A stretch of DNA of 64,000 nt, taken from the NCBI RefSeq assembly GCF_049959315.1, contig NZ_CP188201.1. The stretch is one strand, 5' to 3'. Source of the DNA: Serratia proteamaculans_D. GTDB taxonomy: Bacteria; Pseudomonadota; Gammaproteobacteria; Enterobacterales; Enterobacteriaceae. The position numbers and the translations under genes were made by a program. The notes under the pieces were generated by a model, which did not search any database, was not told where the DNA came from, and was given only the letters and a program-made list of their open reading frames with translations. Positions 1 through 8,771 of the stretch are shown here, in pieces (position 1 is the first letter of the stretch; each line of letters starts with the position of its first letter).

Positions 1-1285
1 GACACTGCAGCAGGTAATGGTCGTCGTAGCGGGTCAGCCGCAGGGCGTGACGGTTGCTTTGATACAGGCTCCACAGCAGTTGCGCCGCCAGGCCGATGGC
101 AATACCCGCCAGCATGCCAAACACCAGAATACCGCCGAGGGTGGCGGCAAAAGGGACGAACTGTTGCAGGCCCTGACGCCACAGAGTGATAAAAATGCGG
201 GGGTGCGCCAGCTTAAAACCGGTGTAGATCAGGATGGCCGCCAGGCTGGCCAATGGAATGTTGTTGAGCAGTTCGGCAAACAGCAAGGCGCTGAGCAACA
301 ACAGCACGCCATGCAGCAGAATAGAGACCCGGCTGCGTGCGCCGGCCTGCACGTTGGCAGAGCTACGCACAATGACGGCAGTAATCGGCAAGCCACCCAG
401 CAGCCCACTAATGCAGTTGCCCACCCCCTGCGCGCGCAGTTCTTTATCGGGTGACGGTTCTGGCATCATCGGCGCCATCTTTTTCAACGCTTCCTGACTC
501 AGCAGGGTTTCCAGACTGGCTACTATCGCCAGAGTAATGGCGACCAGATAGACAGCCGGGTTGCGCCATGCCTGCCAGTTGGGCAACGAAAATTGCCCTT
601 GCAGTGCTTCAAGGCTATCGACCGCCGGTAATTCAATTCGTGGCAGCGTGCCGATGGCGGGCCAAATCTTCTCGCCCAGCCAGACAAACAGACAGCCCCA
701 CAGTACGGCGACCAGCGGGCCAGGTAAGGCCGTCAGCCGCAGGCGTTGTTTGAGCGATGATTTCCCCCAAAATACAATCAGTAGCAGAGCACCCAGCGTA
801 AGCATGACCGCCGCCGGGGCAATATCCCCACGGAGTTGCTCAGTGGAAGGTTTTTCACTCAGGCCATGCCCGGACGGATAACCCATTGCCAGCGGCAGCT
901 GTTGCAGGATCAGTAAAATGCCGATGGCGGCTAACATACCGTGGATCACCGCTCCGGGGATCAGTGCTGCCAGTTTACCGCCGCGCAGCAGGCCGAAGGC
1001 CAGTTGCAGTATGCCGGCCAATAGCAGGGCGAATAAGAAGGTGGAAAAGTCGCCCAACGTCAACATGGCGCCGGTGACAATGGTCACCAGTCCGGCGGCC
1101 GGGCCACTGACCGAAAAGGGCGAAGGGCTGAGCAGGGTGACGACAATGCCGCCAATCACACCGGTGAGCAGGCCAACGAACGGTGGGACACCGCTGGCTT
1201 GCGCAATGCCCAGACTTAACGGCAGGGCAACCAGAAAGACCACCAGCCCGGCGGGCAGGTCAAAACGCAGATCGGCACGATTCAT
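1..1285 (-). CDS. SulP family anion transporter (3' part outside window)
   Basis: Reading leftwards from an ATG at 1285, the frame stays open to the window edge (about 428 codons seen). The product begins MNRADLRFDLPAGLVVFLVA and continues with SGVPPFVGLLTG and SVSGPAAGLV, the first hydrophobic segments and signature of SulP/SLC26 transporters, which carry sulfate, bicarbonate or other anions across the inner membrane. The C-terminal end, where a STAS domain would lie if present, is off the window. The start overlaps the stop of the carbonic anhydrase gene by 4 bp (ATGA), so the two are probably translationally coupled. That pairing suggests bicarbonate as substrate, but this is inference; the substrate cannot be read from the sequence. 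Confidence 0.85.
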   Translation of the reverse strand, partial: MNRADLRFDLPAGLVVFLVALPLSLGIAQASGVPPFVGLLTGVIGGIVVTLLSPSPFSVSGPAAGLVTIVTGAMLTLGDFSTFLFALLLAGILQLAFGLLRGGKLAALIPGAVIHGMLAAIGILLILQQLPLAMGYPSGHGLSEKPSTEQLRGDIAPAAVMLTLGALLLIVFWGKSSLKQRLRLTALPGPLVAVLWGCLFVWLGEKIWPAIGTLPRIELPAVDSLEALQGQFSLPNWQAWRNPAVYLVAITLAIVASLETLLSQEALKKMAPMMPEPSPDKELRAQGVGNCISGLLGGLPITAVIVRSSANVQAGARSRVSILLHGVLLLLSALLFAELLNNIPLASLAAILIYTGFKLAHPRIFITLWRQGLQQFVPFAATLGGILVFGMLAGIAIGLAAQLLWSLYQSNRHALRLTRYDDHYLLQC

Positions 1286-1893
1286 GTCACCCTCCCGGCA
1301 GCGTTGCGCTGCTCCAGCACATTCAAAAATCCGTTATGCATATCGTAAATGCAGCCGACCAGCGTCAACCCGGCATTATGTCGCCAGGCGCGTTGTATTA
1401 ACTGGGTGTTGCTGAGGGTATTGAGCTGGAGTTGTACGTTGGTGTGGGCCGCTTTATTCAGGTCGTCGTCATGGGTTTCGGTCTCATTTGGCAAATGCGG
1501 CTCCAGTTTGGCACGTAGCGAATTGAGTCGGCGTGTGAGTGAGTCCTTACTGGGGGTGTTAGGATTATTCAAAGCCGCCTTGATCCCACCGCAACCGTAA
1601 TGCCCGCAAATCACGATGGCCCCGACCTCCAGATGTTCGACCGCGTATTGCACCACGCTCATCAAATTATCATCCTGCTCTTCGACCACGTTGGCGATAT
1701 TGCGGTGTACAAACAGCTCGCCGGGTTGTGCACGAACAATAGTTTCGGCAGGGACCCGGCTGTCGGAGCAGCCAATCCAAAGAATGTGCGGTTTCTGCGC
1801 CTGTGCCAACTGTGGGAAGAAATCGGGATCGCGGGCTTGTTGCTGAGTTGCCCAACTGCGGTTTTTAACCAGCAGATGATTAATCAATGTCAT
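1282..1893 (-). CDS. beta-class carbonic anhydrase
   Basis: A 203-aa cytoplasmic enzyme interconverting CO2 and bicarbonate. Zinc ligands of beta carbonic anhydrases are visible: C42 and D44 with R46 in CSDSR, and H98 and C101 in HYGCGG. Length is normal for the Can/CynT family. It is the first gene of a two-gene unit with the SulP transporter, which overlaps its stop. Upstream lies the long AT-rich region shared divergently with the urea operon. No cyanase genes are next to it, so a CynT role is not supported; inorganic carbon supply with the SulP partner is more likely. Confidence 0.93.
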   Translation of the reverse strand: MTLINHLLVKNRSWATQQQARDPDFFPQLAQAQKPHILWIGCSDSRVPAETIVRAQPGELFVHRNIANVVEEQDDNLMSVVQYAVEHLEVGAIVICGHYGCGGIKAALNNPNTPSKDSLTRRLNSLRAKLEPHLPNETETHDDDLNKAAHTNVQLQLNTLSNTQLIQRAWRHNAGLTLVGCIYDMHNGFLNVLEQRNAAGRVT

Positions 1894-2354
1894 GGAAGCT
1901 CCTTGGGTCAGGGTATTAAGTCGCGATAAAAGTCGGCGCTGAAATTCAGGCCGTCGCCACTAGCAATAATTCCTGTCCAAGGTTAGTTCAATCACACCAC
2001 CAATGATAAGCAGGGTTTGTGTAAAGTTTTCTATATTGAGTTAGTCCCGGTTGGTTTTTAGGCTTCTAATTCTATTAAATTATAAATATATATCCGTTAT
2101 TCTCTGGTTTTAAATTCTGTGTTTTTAATTTTTACCAGTATTTAAGTGTTGTTTGTGGTTGACCATCTAATTCATTGTTCTTTTGTGTTTTTATGTTGAT
2201 AATCAGGTGTCCACATCGTTTAGTAACTAAATAATTTATTATACCCACAGGCTAATGATTTCTGATTAATCGTAAATGGGTATTCCATTTCACGCATAGA
2301 ATCCAGGGTTAAATAATGAAATCCATTTTGGCATATCGCCATAATGTAATTTAT

Positions 2355-2393
2355 TGCACCTTTTTTGTTCGCCAGTTGCCCACGGCTGGTGCA
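2355..2393 (+). promoter_or_regulatory. Two NtrC-like enhancer sites
   Basis: TGCCCACGGCTGGTGCA (2377-2393) keeps the TGC...GGTGCA dyad of NtrC sites, with a perfect right half. A second, weaker copy (2355-2371) has a perfect left half, TGCACC. Their centres are 22 bp apart, two helical turns. They sit about 90-125 bp upstream of the transcription start predicted from the sigma-54 promoter, the usual enhancer distance. Found by eye only. Confidence 0.5.
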
Positions 2394-2453
2394 GGTTTTT
2401 GCCGCTTTACTATAAGTTCTTCTTATATTTTATTGAAATCAGCCGATTAAAAA

Positions 2454-2473
2454 TTGGCACGCTGGTTGCTGTA
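2454..2473 (+). promoter_or_regulatory. Sigma-54 (RpoN) promoter of the urea operon
   Basis: TTGGCACGCTGGTTGCTGTA fits the -24/-12 consensus TTGGCACG-N4-TTGCW, with the invariant GG (2456-2457) and GC (2468-2469) at exact spacing. Transcription should start near 2481, about 30 bases before the ATG at 2510. This excludes the longer upstream reading of the first gene. Confidence 0.8.
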
Positions 2474-2509
2474 TGGATCCCATCTTGTGTACCAGATGGA
2501 ATTTTGCCG

Positions 2510-4339
2510 ATGACTCAGTCCGTTAGCCTACGCGGTTTCACCCTCAGCGAATGGCAGCACCATTATCATACCCGCCCAGCCGGCGAACGCATGGCCTGCG
2601 TGCGTGCCACGCTGGTTACCTTGTTGGCCAATTTACCAGCGGATGATAACGCCTGGCTGTATCTTGCCAGCGCTGCACAACTGGAGGCGCAGTACCAACA
2701 ACTGGCCCAACGGCTTGAGGATCTCGCCGGGGATATCAGCCGTCTGCCGCTGTTTGGCGTGCCTTTTGCGGTCAAAGACAATATTGATGTTGGCGGCTGG
2801 CCGACGACCGCCGCCTGCCCGGAGTTTGCCTATCAGGCGGCGACGGACGCAACCGTGGTTGCCAATCTGCGCGCCGCCGGTGCGCTGGTGATCGGTAAAA
2901 CCAATCTCGATCAGTTCGCTACCGGCCTGGTAGGCACCCGCTCGCCGCACGGCGCGGTAGTGAACAGTTTCGACAGTCGCTACGTCAGCGGCGGTTCCAG
3001 CTCCGGCTCGGCCTCGGTGGTGGCGCGCGGCCTGACGCCATTTTCATTGGGCACCGATACCGCCGGTTCAGGGCGCGTCCCGGCCGGATTCAACAATATT
3101 GTCGGCCTGAAACCGACCAAGGGCTGGCTGTCGAACCGTGGCGTGGTTCCCGCCTGTCGGCTCAATGACACGGTGTCGGTATTCGCCCTGACGGTGGCGG
3201 ATGCCGCGCTGGTGGCCGAACTGGCGGGTGGCTATGACCCGGCAGATGCCTATTCCCGCATCAATCCCCATACCGCCCCGGCGAGTCTCCCCGCAGCCCC
3301 CCGCTTTGCGGTACCGGCACAGCTCGAGTTTTTCGGCGATACACAGGCCGAGCAGGCCTTTCAACGGGCACTGGAGCAACTGAAAAGCTGCGGCGTAACG
3401 CTGGAAACCCTCGACTTTACCCCGTTCCGCGTACTGGCAGAGCAGCTCTATTACGGCCCCTGGGTGGCGGAACGCACCGTGGCGGTTGAAAAGATGCTGA
3501 GTACCAACCCACAGGCTATTAATCCGGTGGTGCGCGGCATCGTCAATAACGGCCTGAAGTACAGCGCCTGCGACGCCTACAAAGCGGAATATCTGCGTGC
3601 CGAGCTGGCGCGGCAGATTGAACAACGGCTGGCTCCCTTCGACGCACTGGTGGTGCCGACCTCGCCGACCATTCGTACCCTGGCGGAAATGGAGCAGGAG
3701 CCGGTGTTGTTCAACTCGCAGTTTGGCACCTACACCAATTTCACCAATCTGGCCGATCTGAGCGCGCTGGCACTGCCTGCGCCGATGCGTGACGACGGCC
3801 TGCCTGCCGGTATCACGTTGGTCGCCCCGGCCTGGCACGATCGGGCGTTGGCCGCCTTCGGCCTGCGCTGGCAACAGGCCCAGGATCTGCCGCTTGGCGC
3901 CACCGGCCGCGCGCTGCCGCCGTTGAGTGCTCTGACGCCGTCGGCTCAGCACGTGCAGGTGGCGGTGGTTGGCGCCCACCTCAGCGGAATGCCGCTGAAT
4001 TTCCAGCTCACGCAGCGTGCCGCGATTTTACTGGAACAAACCACCACCGCGCCGTGCTACCGGCTGTATGCGCTGGCCAATACCCAGCCGCCAAAGCCGG
4101 GGCTGGTCAAAACCGAGCAGGGGGCGGCAATCCGCGTAGAACTGTGGGAGATCCCGCTGGCACGTTTTGGCGAACTGGTAGCGGAGATCCCGGCGCCGCT
4201 GGGTATCGGCACGCTGTTACTGGCGGATGGTCGCCGGGTGAAAGGCTTTATCTGCGAACCCTGGGCGCTGCAGGGTGCCACGGATATCACTGAATTTGGC
4301 GGCTGGCGCAACTATGTCGCCAGCTTGAAGGGGGCTTGA
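2510..4339 (+). CDS. atzF: Allophanate hydrolase
   Basis: A 609-aa amidase-signature enzyme that splits allophanate (carboxyurea) into ammonia and CO2, the second step of ATP-dependent urea breakdown. The Lys-Ser-Ser triad is visible: K89 in VKDN, S163 in GGSSSGS, S187 in DTAGSG, with spacing like other amidase-signature enzymes. The C-terminal part from about residue 480 matches the small extra domain of AtzF-type hydrolases. The frame is open upstream to 2354, but the ATG at 2510 is chosen because it begins the conserved protein and lies just downstream of the predicted sigma-54 start. Urea carboxylase follows after 2 bp. Confidence 0.93.
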   Translation: MTQSVSLRGFTLSEWQHHYHTRPAGERMACVRATLVTLLANLPADDNAWLYLASAAQLEAQYQQLAQRLEDLAGDISRLPLFGVPFAVKDNIDVGGWPTTAACPEFAYQAATDATVVANLRAAGALVIGKTNLDQFATGLVGTRSPHGAVVNSFDSRYVSGGSSSGSASVVARGLTPFSLGTDTAGSGRVPAGFNNIVGLKPTKGWLSNRGVVPACRLNDTVSVFALTVADAALVAELAGGYDPADAYSRINPHTAPASLPAAPRFAVPAQLEFFGDTQAEQAFQRALEQLKSCGVTLETLDFTPFRVLAEQLYYGPWVAERTVAVEKMLSTNPQAINPVVRGIVNNGLKYSACDAYKAEYLRAELARQIEQRLAPFDALVVPTSPTIRTLAEMEQEPVLFNSQFGTYTNFTNLADLSALALPAPMRDDGLPAGITLVAPAWHDRALAAFGLRWQQAQDLPLGATGRALPPLSALTPSAQHVQVAVVGAHLSGMPLNFQLTQRAAILLEQTTTAPCYRLYALANTQPPKPGLVKTEQGAAIRVELWEIPLARFGELVAEIPAPLGIGTLLLADGRRVKGFICEPWALQGATDITEFGGWRNYVASLKGA

Positions 4340-4341
4340 TC

Positions 4342-7300
4342 ATGTTTTCTACCGTACTCATTGCCAACCGTGGCGAAATTGCCTGCCGCGCCATCCGCAC
4401 CCTGAAACGCCTGGGAGTGACCAGCGTAGCGGTTTATTCCGACGCCGACCGCAATGCACCGCACGTCACCGAAGCCGATTTGGCGGTGGCGCTGGGCGGT
4501 GAAAAGGCCGGCGACAGCTACCTGTGTATCGACAAGATCCTGGCGGCGGCGGCAGAAACCGGTGCGCAGGCGATCTATCCCGGTTACGGCTTCCTTTCCG
4601 AGAGCGCTGAGTTTGCCGACGCCTGCGAAGCGGCGGGCATCGCTTTTATCGGCCCGACGGCGGCGCAAATTCGCGAGTTCGGCCTGAAACACCGGGCGCG
4701 TGAGCTGGCGGCACTGGCGCAGGTGCCGATGACACCGGGCACCGGCCTGCTGGACAGCGTAGAGGAAGCGGTCAACGCCGCCAGACAGATTGGCTATCCG
4801 GTGATGTTGAAAAGCACCGCCGGGGGTGGCGGTATCGGCCTGACGCGCTGCGATGACGAAGCCGCACTGCGCGATGCCTACGACAGCGTGAAACGGCTGG
4901 GTGAGCAGTTCTTCCGCGACTCCGGGGCCTTTATTGAGCGCTTTGTCGATCAGGCGCGTCATGTCGAAGTGCAGATCTTTGGTGATGGTCAGGGCTGGGT
5001 GGTGGCGCTCGGTGAACGCGATTGTTCATTGCAGCGCCGCAACCAGAAAGTGGTGGAAGAGACCCCTGTACCGAACCTGCCGACGGCTACCCGTCAGGCG
5101 CTGCATCAGGCGGCGGTGGCTCTGGGGGCGTCGGTTAATTATCGCAGTGCCGGTACCGTGGAGTTTATCTACGACGGCGCGCGCGACGAATTTTATTTCC
5201 TTGAGGTCAATACTCGCCTGCAGGTGGAGCATCCGGTGACCGAGATGGTTACCGGGCTGGATTTGATCGAATGCATGTTGCAGGTGGCGGCGGGGGATGC
5301 GCTGGACTGGGCGGCGCTGCAACGCCCGCCGCAGGGCGCGTCGATTGAGGTGCGCATTTATGCCGAAGATCCGCTGAAGAACTTCCAGCCCAGCCCGGGC
5401 GTATTGACCGAGGTGCATTTCCCGGATGGGGTGCGGGTGGACGGTTGGGTCGCCACCGGCAGTGAAGTATCGGCATTTTACGACCCGATGATCGCCAAGC
5501 TGATAGTCCACGGTGAGGATCGCCAACAGGCGCTGGAGAAAATGCGCGAGGCGCTGGATGCCACCCGGCTGCACGGCATCGCGACGAATCTCGATTACCT
5601 GCGGCAGGTGATTGCCACCACGGCGTTCCAGACCGGCAGCGTCTGGACCCGCATGCTGGACAGCTTCCGCTTCCAACCCAGCAGTATCGAGGTGCTGCAA
5701 CCGGGCACTTACAGCAGCGTGCAGGATTACCCGGGCCGTGTCGGCTATTGGGATATCGGCGTGCCACCGTCCGGGCCGATGGACGACTTCGCTTTCCGGC
5801 TGGCCAACCGCATTGTCGGCAACCACCCCAGCGCCGCCGGGCTGGAGTTCACCCTGCAGGGGCCGACCCTACGTTTCCATTGCGACGCCACTATTGCGCT
5901 GACCGGTGCAGATTGCCCGGCAGATTTGGATGGTGAAGCGCTGGCTTACTGGCAGCCGATAGCAGTTCGGGCCGGGCAGACACTGACGATGGGCCGCGCC
6001 CGGCACGGGTGCCGTACCTATCTGGCGGTGCGAAACGGTTTTGACGTGCCGGTCTATCTGGGTAGCCGTTCGACCTTTGCCCTGGGGCAGTTTGGCGGTC
6101 ACGCCGGGCGCACTCTGCGGGTAGCAGATATGCTGGCGGTGTCGCAACCGGCGATGGCCGCGACCACCACTCCGGCACCGATTGCCGCGCCGCAGGCGAT
6201 GGATGAAAGCCTGATCCCAGAGTACGGCAACCTGTGGAACATAGGCGTGCTGTATGGGCCGCACGGCGCACCGGACTTCTTTACCCCGGAGTCGATCGAC
6301 AGGTTCTTCGCCGCCGAATGGCAGGTGCATTACAACTCCAACCGCTTGGGAGTGCGCCTGTCCGGGCCAAAACCGGAGTGGGCGCGGCAGGATGGCGGTG
6401 AGGCCGGGCTGCATCCGTCCAACGTACACGACTGTGAATACGCCATCGGTGCGATTAACTTCACCGGCGATTTCCCGGTGATCCTCACCCGCGACGGGCC
6501 GAGCCTGGGTGGCTTTGTCTGCCCGGTGACTATCGCCAGGGCCGAGCTGTGGAAGGTCGGTCAGGTGAAACCGGGCGATCGCATTCGCTTCCATCCGATC
6601 GGCTTCAAACAGGCGCAATCGCTGGAACAGGCGCAGCTTGGCAGCATCGAAGCGCTGGCGGCGGTGAAGGCCATCACCTTGCCGGCACCGGATCTGACGC
6701 CGGGTGCCACGGTGTCTGCCGCTATCCTGGCGGCACTGCCGGCGACCGACAGCCGCCCGGCGGTGGTCTATCGCCAGGCCGGTGACGGCTACATCTTGCT
6801 GGAATATGGCGACAACGTGCTCGATCTGGCGTTGCGGCTACGCATTCATCTGTTGATGCAGTCGCTCAGGCAGGACGCGATCCTCGGCGTCGAAGAATTG
6901 GCACCCGGCGTGCGATCGCTGCAGATCCGCTATGACAGCCGCGTTCTGGGTCAGGCCGATTTATTGGCGCGCCTGCTGGCGCGTGAACAGGCGCTGGGCG
7001 ATGTCAGTCAACTGAAGGTGCCGACGCGCACGGTTTACCTGCCGATGGCATTTGAAGACTCCGCCACCCTGGGGGCGGTGGAACGTTATCAACAGACGGT
7101 GCGTTCGTCCGCGCCCTGGTTGCCGAACAACGTCGATTTTATCCAGCGCATCAACGGGCTCAGCACGCGTGAGCAGGTGCGCGACATCATCTTTGATGCC
7201 AGCTACCTGATCCTCGGGCTGGGCGATGTTTACCTCGGCGCACCCTGCGCGGTGCCGATTGACCCGCGTCACCGGTTACTCAGTTCCAAATATAACCCGG

Positions 7301-7965
7301 CCCGCACCCATACCGCCGAAGGCACGGTCGGCATCGGTGGCATGTACATGTGCATCTATGGCATGGACTCACCGGGGGGCTACCAGTTGGTCGGACGCAC
7401 ATTGCCTATCTGGAACAAATTCCTCAAGAACCCGCAGTTCAGTGCCGGTGAGCCCTGGCTGCTGCACTTCTTTGATCAGGTGCGTTTCTACCCGGTCAGC
7501 GAGCAGGAGCTGGATGAGCAACGCGAGGCGTTCCGCGAAGGGCGCGCGCAGGTACGCATTGAGGACAGCGAGTTTGATTTTGCCCAATACAGTCGTTTCC
7601 TGGCGGACAACGCCGAAGACATCAGCGCCTTCCAGCAGCGCCAGCAGCAGGCGTTCAGCCATGAAGTGACGCGCTGGCAGGAAGAAGAGGGCGAAGCCGA
7701 GGCCCAGTTGCTGCCGCCACAGGATGATGAAGAAGAGGTTGATGGCTATCTGGTTAGCGCCGACCTGAACGGCAGCGTGTGGAAAATTCTGGTGGAGCCG
7801 GGGCAGCAGGTCGAAGCCGGCCAGCCGTTGATCGTGGTCGAGGCAATGAAAATGGAGCTGGCGGTCACCGCACCGCGCGCCGGGATCATCAAGCGCATCA
7901 GTTGTCAGCAGGGGCGGCCTGTCGGGCCGGGTGACGCCCTGCTGTGGCTGGAGCACGCCAGTTAA
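4342..7965 (+). CDS. uca: Urea carboxylase (biotin- and ATP-dependent)
   Basis: A 1207-aa multidomain enzyme that carboxylates urea to allophanate. Order of domains: biotin carboxylase (about 1-450, beginning FSTVLIANRGEIACRAI, with a glycine-rich ATP loop STAGGGGIGL), KipA/KipI-like carboxyltransferase regions in the middle, and a C-terminal biotinyl domain with EAMKM, biotinylated lysine K1170. The ATG at 4342 has a GGGGG ribosome-binding site 7 bases upstream; a TTG at 4336 overlapping the previous stop is less likely. The DUF1989-type partner genes that accompany guanidine carboxylases are absent here, and a urea importer follows, so true urea is the likely substrate. Confidence 0.94.
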   Translation: MFSTVLIANRGEIACRAIRTLKRLGVTSVAVYSDADRNAPHVTEADLAVALGGEKAGDSYLCIDKILAAAAETGAQAIYPGYGFLSESAEFADACEAAGIAFIGPTAAQIREFGLKHRARELAALAQVPMTPGTGLLDSVEEAVNAARQIGYPVMLKSTAGGGGIGLTRCDDEAALRDAYDSVKRLGEQFFRDSGAFIERFVDQARHVEVQIFGDGQGWVVALGERDCSLQRRNQKVVEETPVPNLPTATRQALHQAAVALGASVNYRSAGTVEFIYDGARDEFYFLEVNTRLQVEHPVTEMVTGLDLIECMLQVAAGDALDWAALQRPPQGASIEVRIYAEDPLKNFQPSPGVLTEVHFPDGVRVDGWVATGSEVSAFYDPMIAKLIVHGEDRQQALEKMREALDATRLHGIATNLDYLRQVIATTAFQTGSVWTRMLDSFRFQPSSIEVLQPGTYSSVQDYPGRVGYWDIGVPPSGPMDDFAFRLANRIVGNHPSAAGLEFTLQGPTLRFHCDATIALTGADCPADLDGEALAYWQPIAVRAGQTLTMGRARHGCRTYLAVRNGFDVPVYLGSRSTFALGQFGGHAGRTLRVADMLAVSQPAMAATTTPAPIAAPQAMDESLIPEYGNLWNIGVLYGPHGAPDFFTPESIDRFFAAEWQVHYNSNRLGVRLSGPKPEWARQDGGEAGLHPSNVHDCEYAIGAINFTGDFPVILTRDGPSLGGFVCPVTIARAELWKVGQVKPGDRIRFHPIGFKQAQSLEQAQLGSIEALAAVKAITLPAPDLTPGATVSAAILAALPATDSRPAVVYRQAGDGYILLEYGDNVLDLALRLRIHLLMQSLRQDAILGVEELAPGVRSLQIRYDSRVLGQADLLARLLAREQALGDVSQLKVPTRTVYLPMAFEDSATLGAVERYQQTVRSSAPWLPNNVDFIQRINGLSTREQVRDIIFDASYLILGLGDVYLGAPCAVPIDPRHRLLSSKYNPARTHTAEGTVGIGGMYMCIYGMDSPGGYQLVGRTLPIWNKFLKNPQFSAGEPWLLHFFDQVRFYPVSEQELDEQREAFREGRAQVRIEDSEFDFAQYSRFLADNAEDISAFQQRQQQAFSHEVTRWQEEEGEAEAQLLPPQDDEEEVDGYLVSADLNGSVWKILVEPGQQVEAGQPLIVVEAMKMELAVTAPRAGIIKRISCQQGRPVGPGDALLWLEHAS

Positions 7966-8016
7966 CCCTGTTTAATTGTCTGGGCGCGGCAGGCTGCGCC
8001 CGCAGAGAGGAATGCG

Positions 8017-8727
8017 ATGCAAATCACCAATAACCGCAGCAAGGCGCGGCCGGAGGGGCTGGCGGAGCGTATCTACCTGCAGCTTAAGGACGACATTTTT
8101 GATTTTCAACTGCTGCCGGGCGATCGCTTTAGCGAAAACGAAGTGGCGCTGCGCATGGACGTCAGCCGTACGCCGGTGCGTCAGGCATTGTTTTGGCTGG
8201 AGCGCGAGGGCTACGTCGAAGTGCATTTTCGCAGTGGTTGGCAGGTGCGACCGTTCGATTTTGCCTACTTCGAGGAGCTGTATGACCTGCGTATCGTGCT
8301 GGAGTGTGAGGCGGTCAAACGGCTGTGCGCACGGCCAATGGATGAAGTGCCGTTGCAACTGGAGGCGCTCGGCAGTTTCTGGATCGACGAGCCACGGCTG
8401 GAAGACGGCAAAACCGTCTCGCTGCACGACGAACAGTTCCATATGGCGCTGGTGGCGGCGGCGGGCAACGGTGAAATGGCACGCATTCATCGCGAGCTGA
8501 CCGAGAAAATTCGCATTATTCGTCGGCTGGACTTCACCCAGGGCAGTCGGGTAGAGGCGACCTATAACGAACACGCCGCCATTTTGCGGGCGATCCTGCA
8601 ACAGCAAACCGGGGAGGCGCAAACGCTGCTCAGTAACCATATTGCCGTCAGTAAGGCTGAGGTCAGAAAAATAACCCTGCATATGTTGCATCAAGCGCGG
8701 CTTCAGCCACCAGACAGTCTCACGTGA
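8017..8727 (+). CDS. GntR/FCD family transcriptional regulator
   Basis: A 236-aa protein with an N-terminal winged helix (about 15-80; ENEVALRMDVSRTPVRQALFWLE is the recognition region) and a C-terminal all-helical FCD ligand domain. The ATG at 8017 follows GAGAGGAATGCG. It sits between the urea carboxylase and the urea importer on the same strand, so it is probably a pathway-specific regulator sensing urea or allophanate. The ligand is inferred from position only. It may explain how the distal transporter genes are tuned separately from the sigma-54 promoter. Confidence 0.88.
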   Translation: MQITNNRSKARPEGLAERIYLQLKDDIFDFQLLPGDRFSENEVALRMDVSRTPVRQALFWLEREGYVEVHFRSGWQVRPFDFAYFEELYDLRIVLECEAVKRLCARPMDEVPLQLEALGSFWIDEPRLEDGKTVSLHDEQFHMALVAAAGNGEMARIHRELTEKIRIIRRLDFTQGSRVEATYNEHAAILRAILQQQTGEAQTLLSNHIAVSKAEVRKITLHMLHQARLQPPDSLT

Positions 8728-8771
8728 GTTTTTCTGAACCTGTTTTCCAACACACATCAGGAGTTTGAAAT

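Larger units (their letters stand above)
1894..2509. other. AT-rich divergent intergenic region
   Basis: About 615 bp separate the carbonic anhydrase start from the allophanate hydrolase start. It is much more AT-rich than its surroundings. The right end holds a sigma-54 promoter and NtrC-like sites (listed separately). A short dyad, AAATGG-N5-CCATTT (2274-2290), is also present. I see no convincing gene; a 44-codon frame at 2316-2450 lies across the NtrC-like sites and stops before the promoter. Confidence 0.6.

Noticed and set aside
2316..2450. 44-codon reading frame with a CAGGG upstream, just before the urea operon
   Set aside because: It overlies the NtrC-like sites, ends before the sigma-54 promoter, and its sequence has no recognisable features.
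2354..2509. In-frame N-terminal extension of allophanate hydrolase
   Set aside because: It lies upstream of the predicted transcription start and is not like the family N-terminus.
1894..2509. Guanidine riboswitch ahead of the carboxylase operon
   Set aside because: I looked for a conserved guanidine aptamer because of the carboxylase family but could not recognise one; a covariance search would decide.
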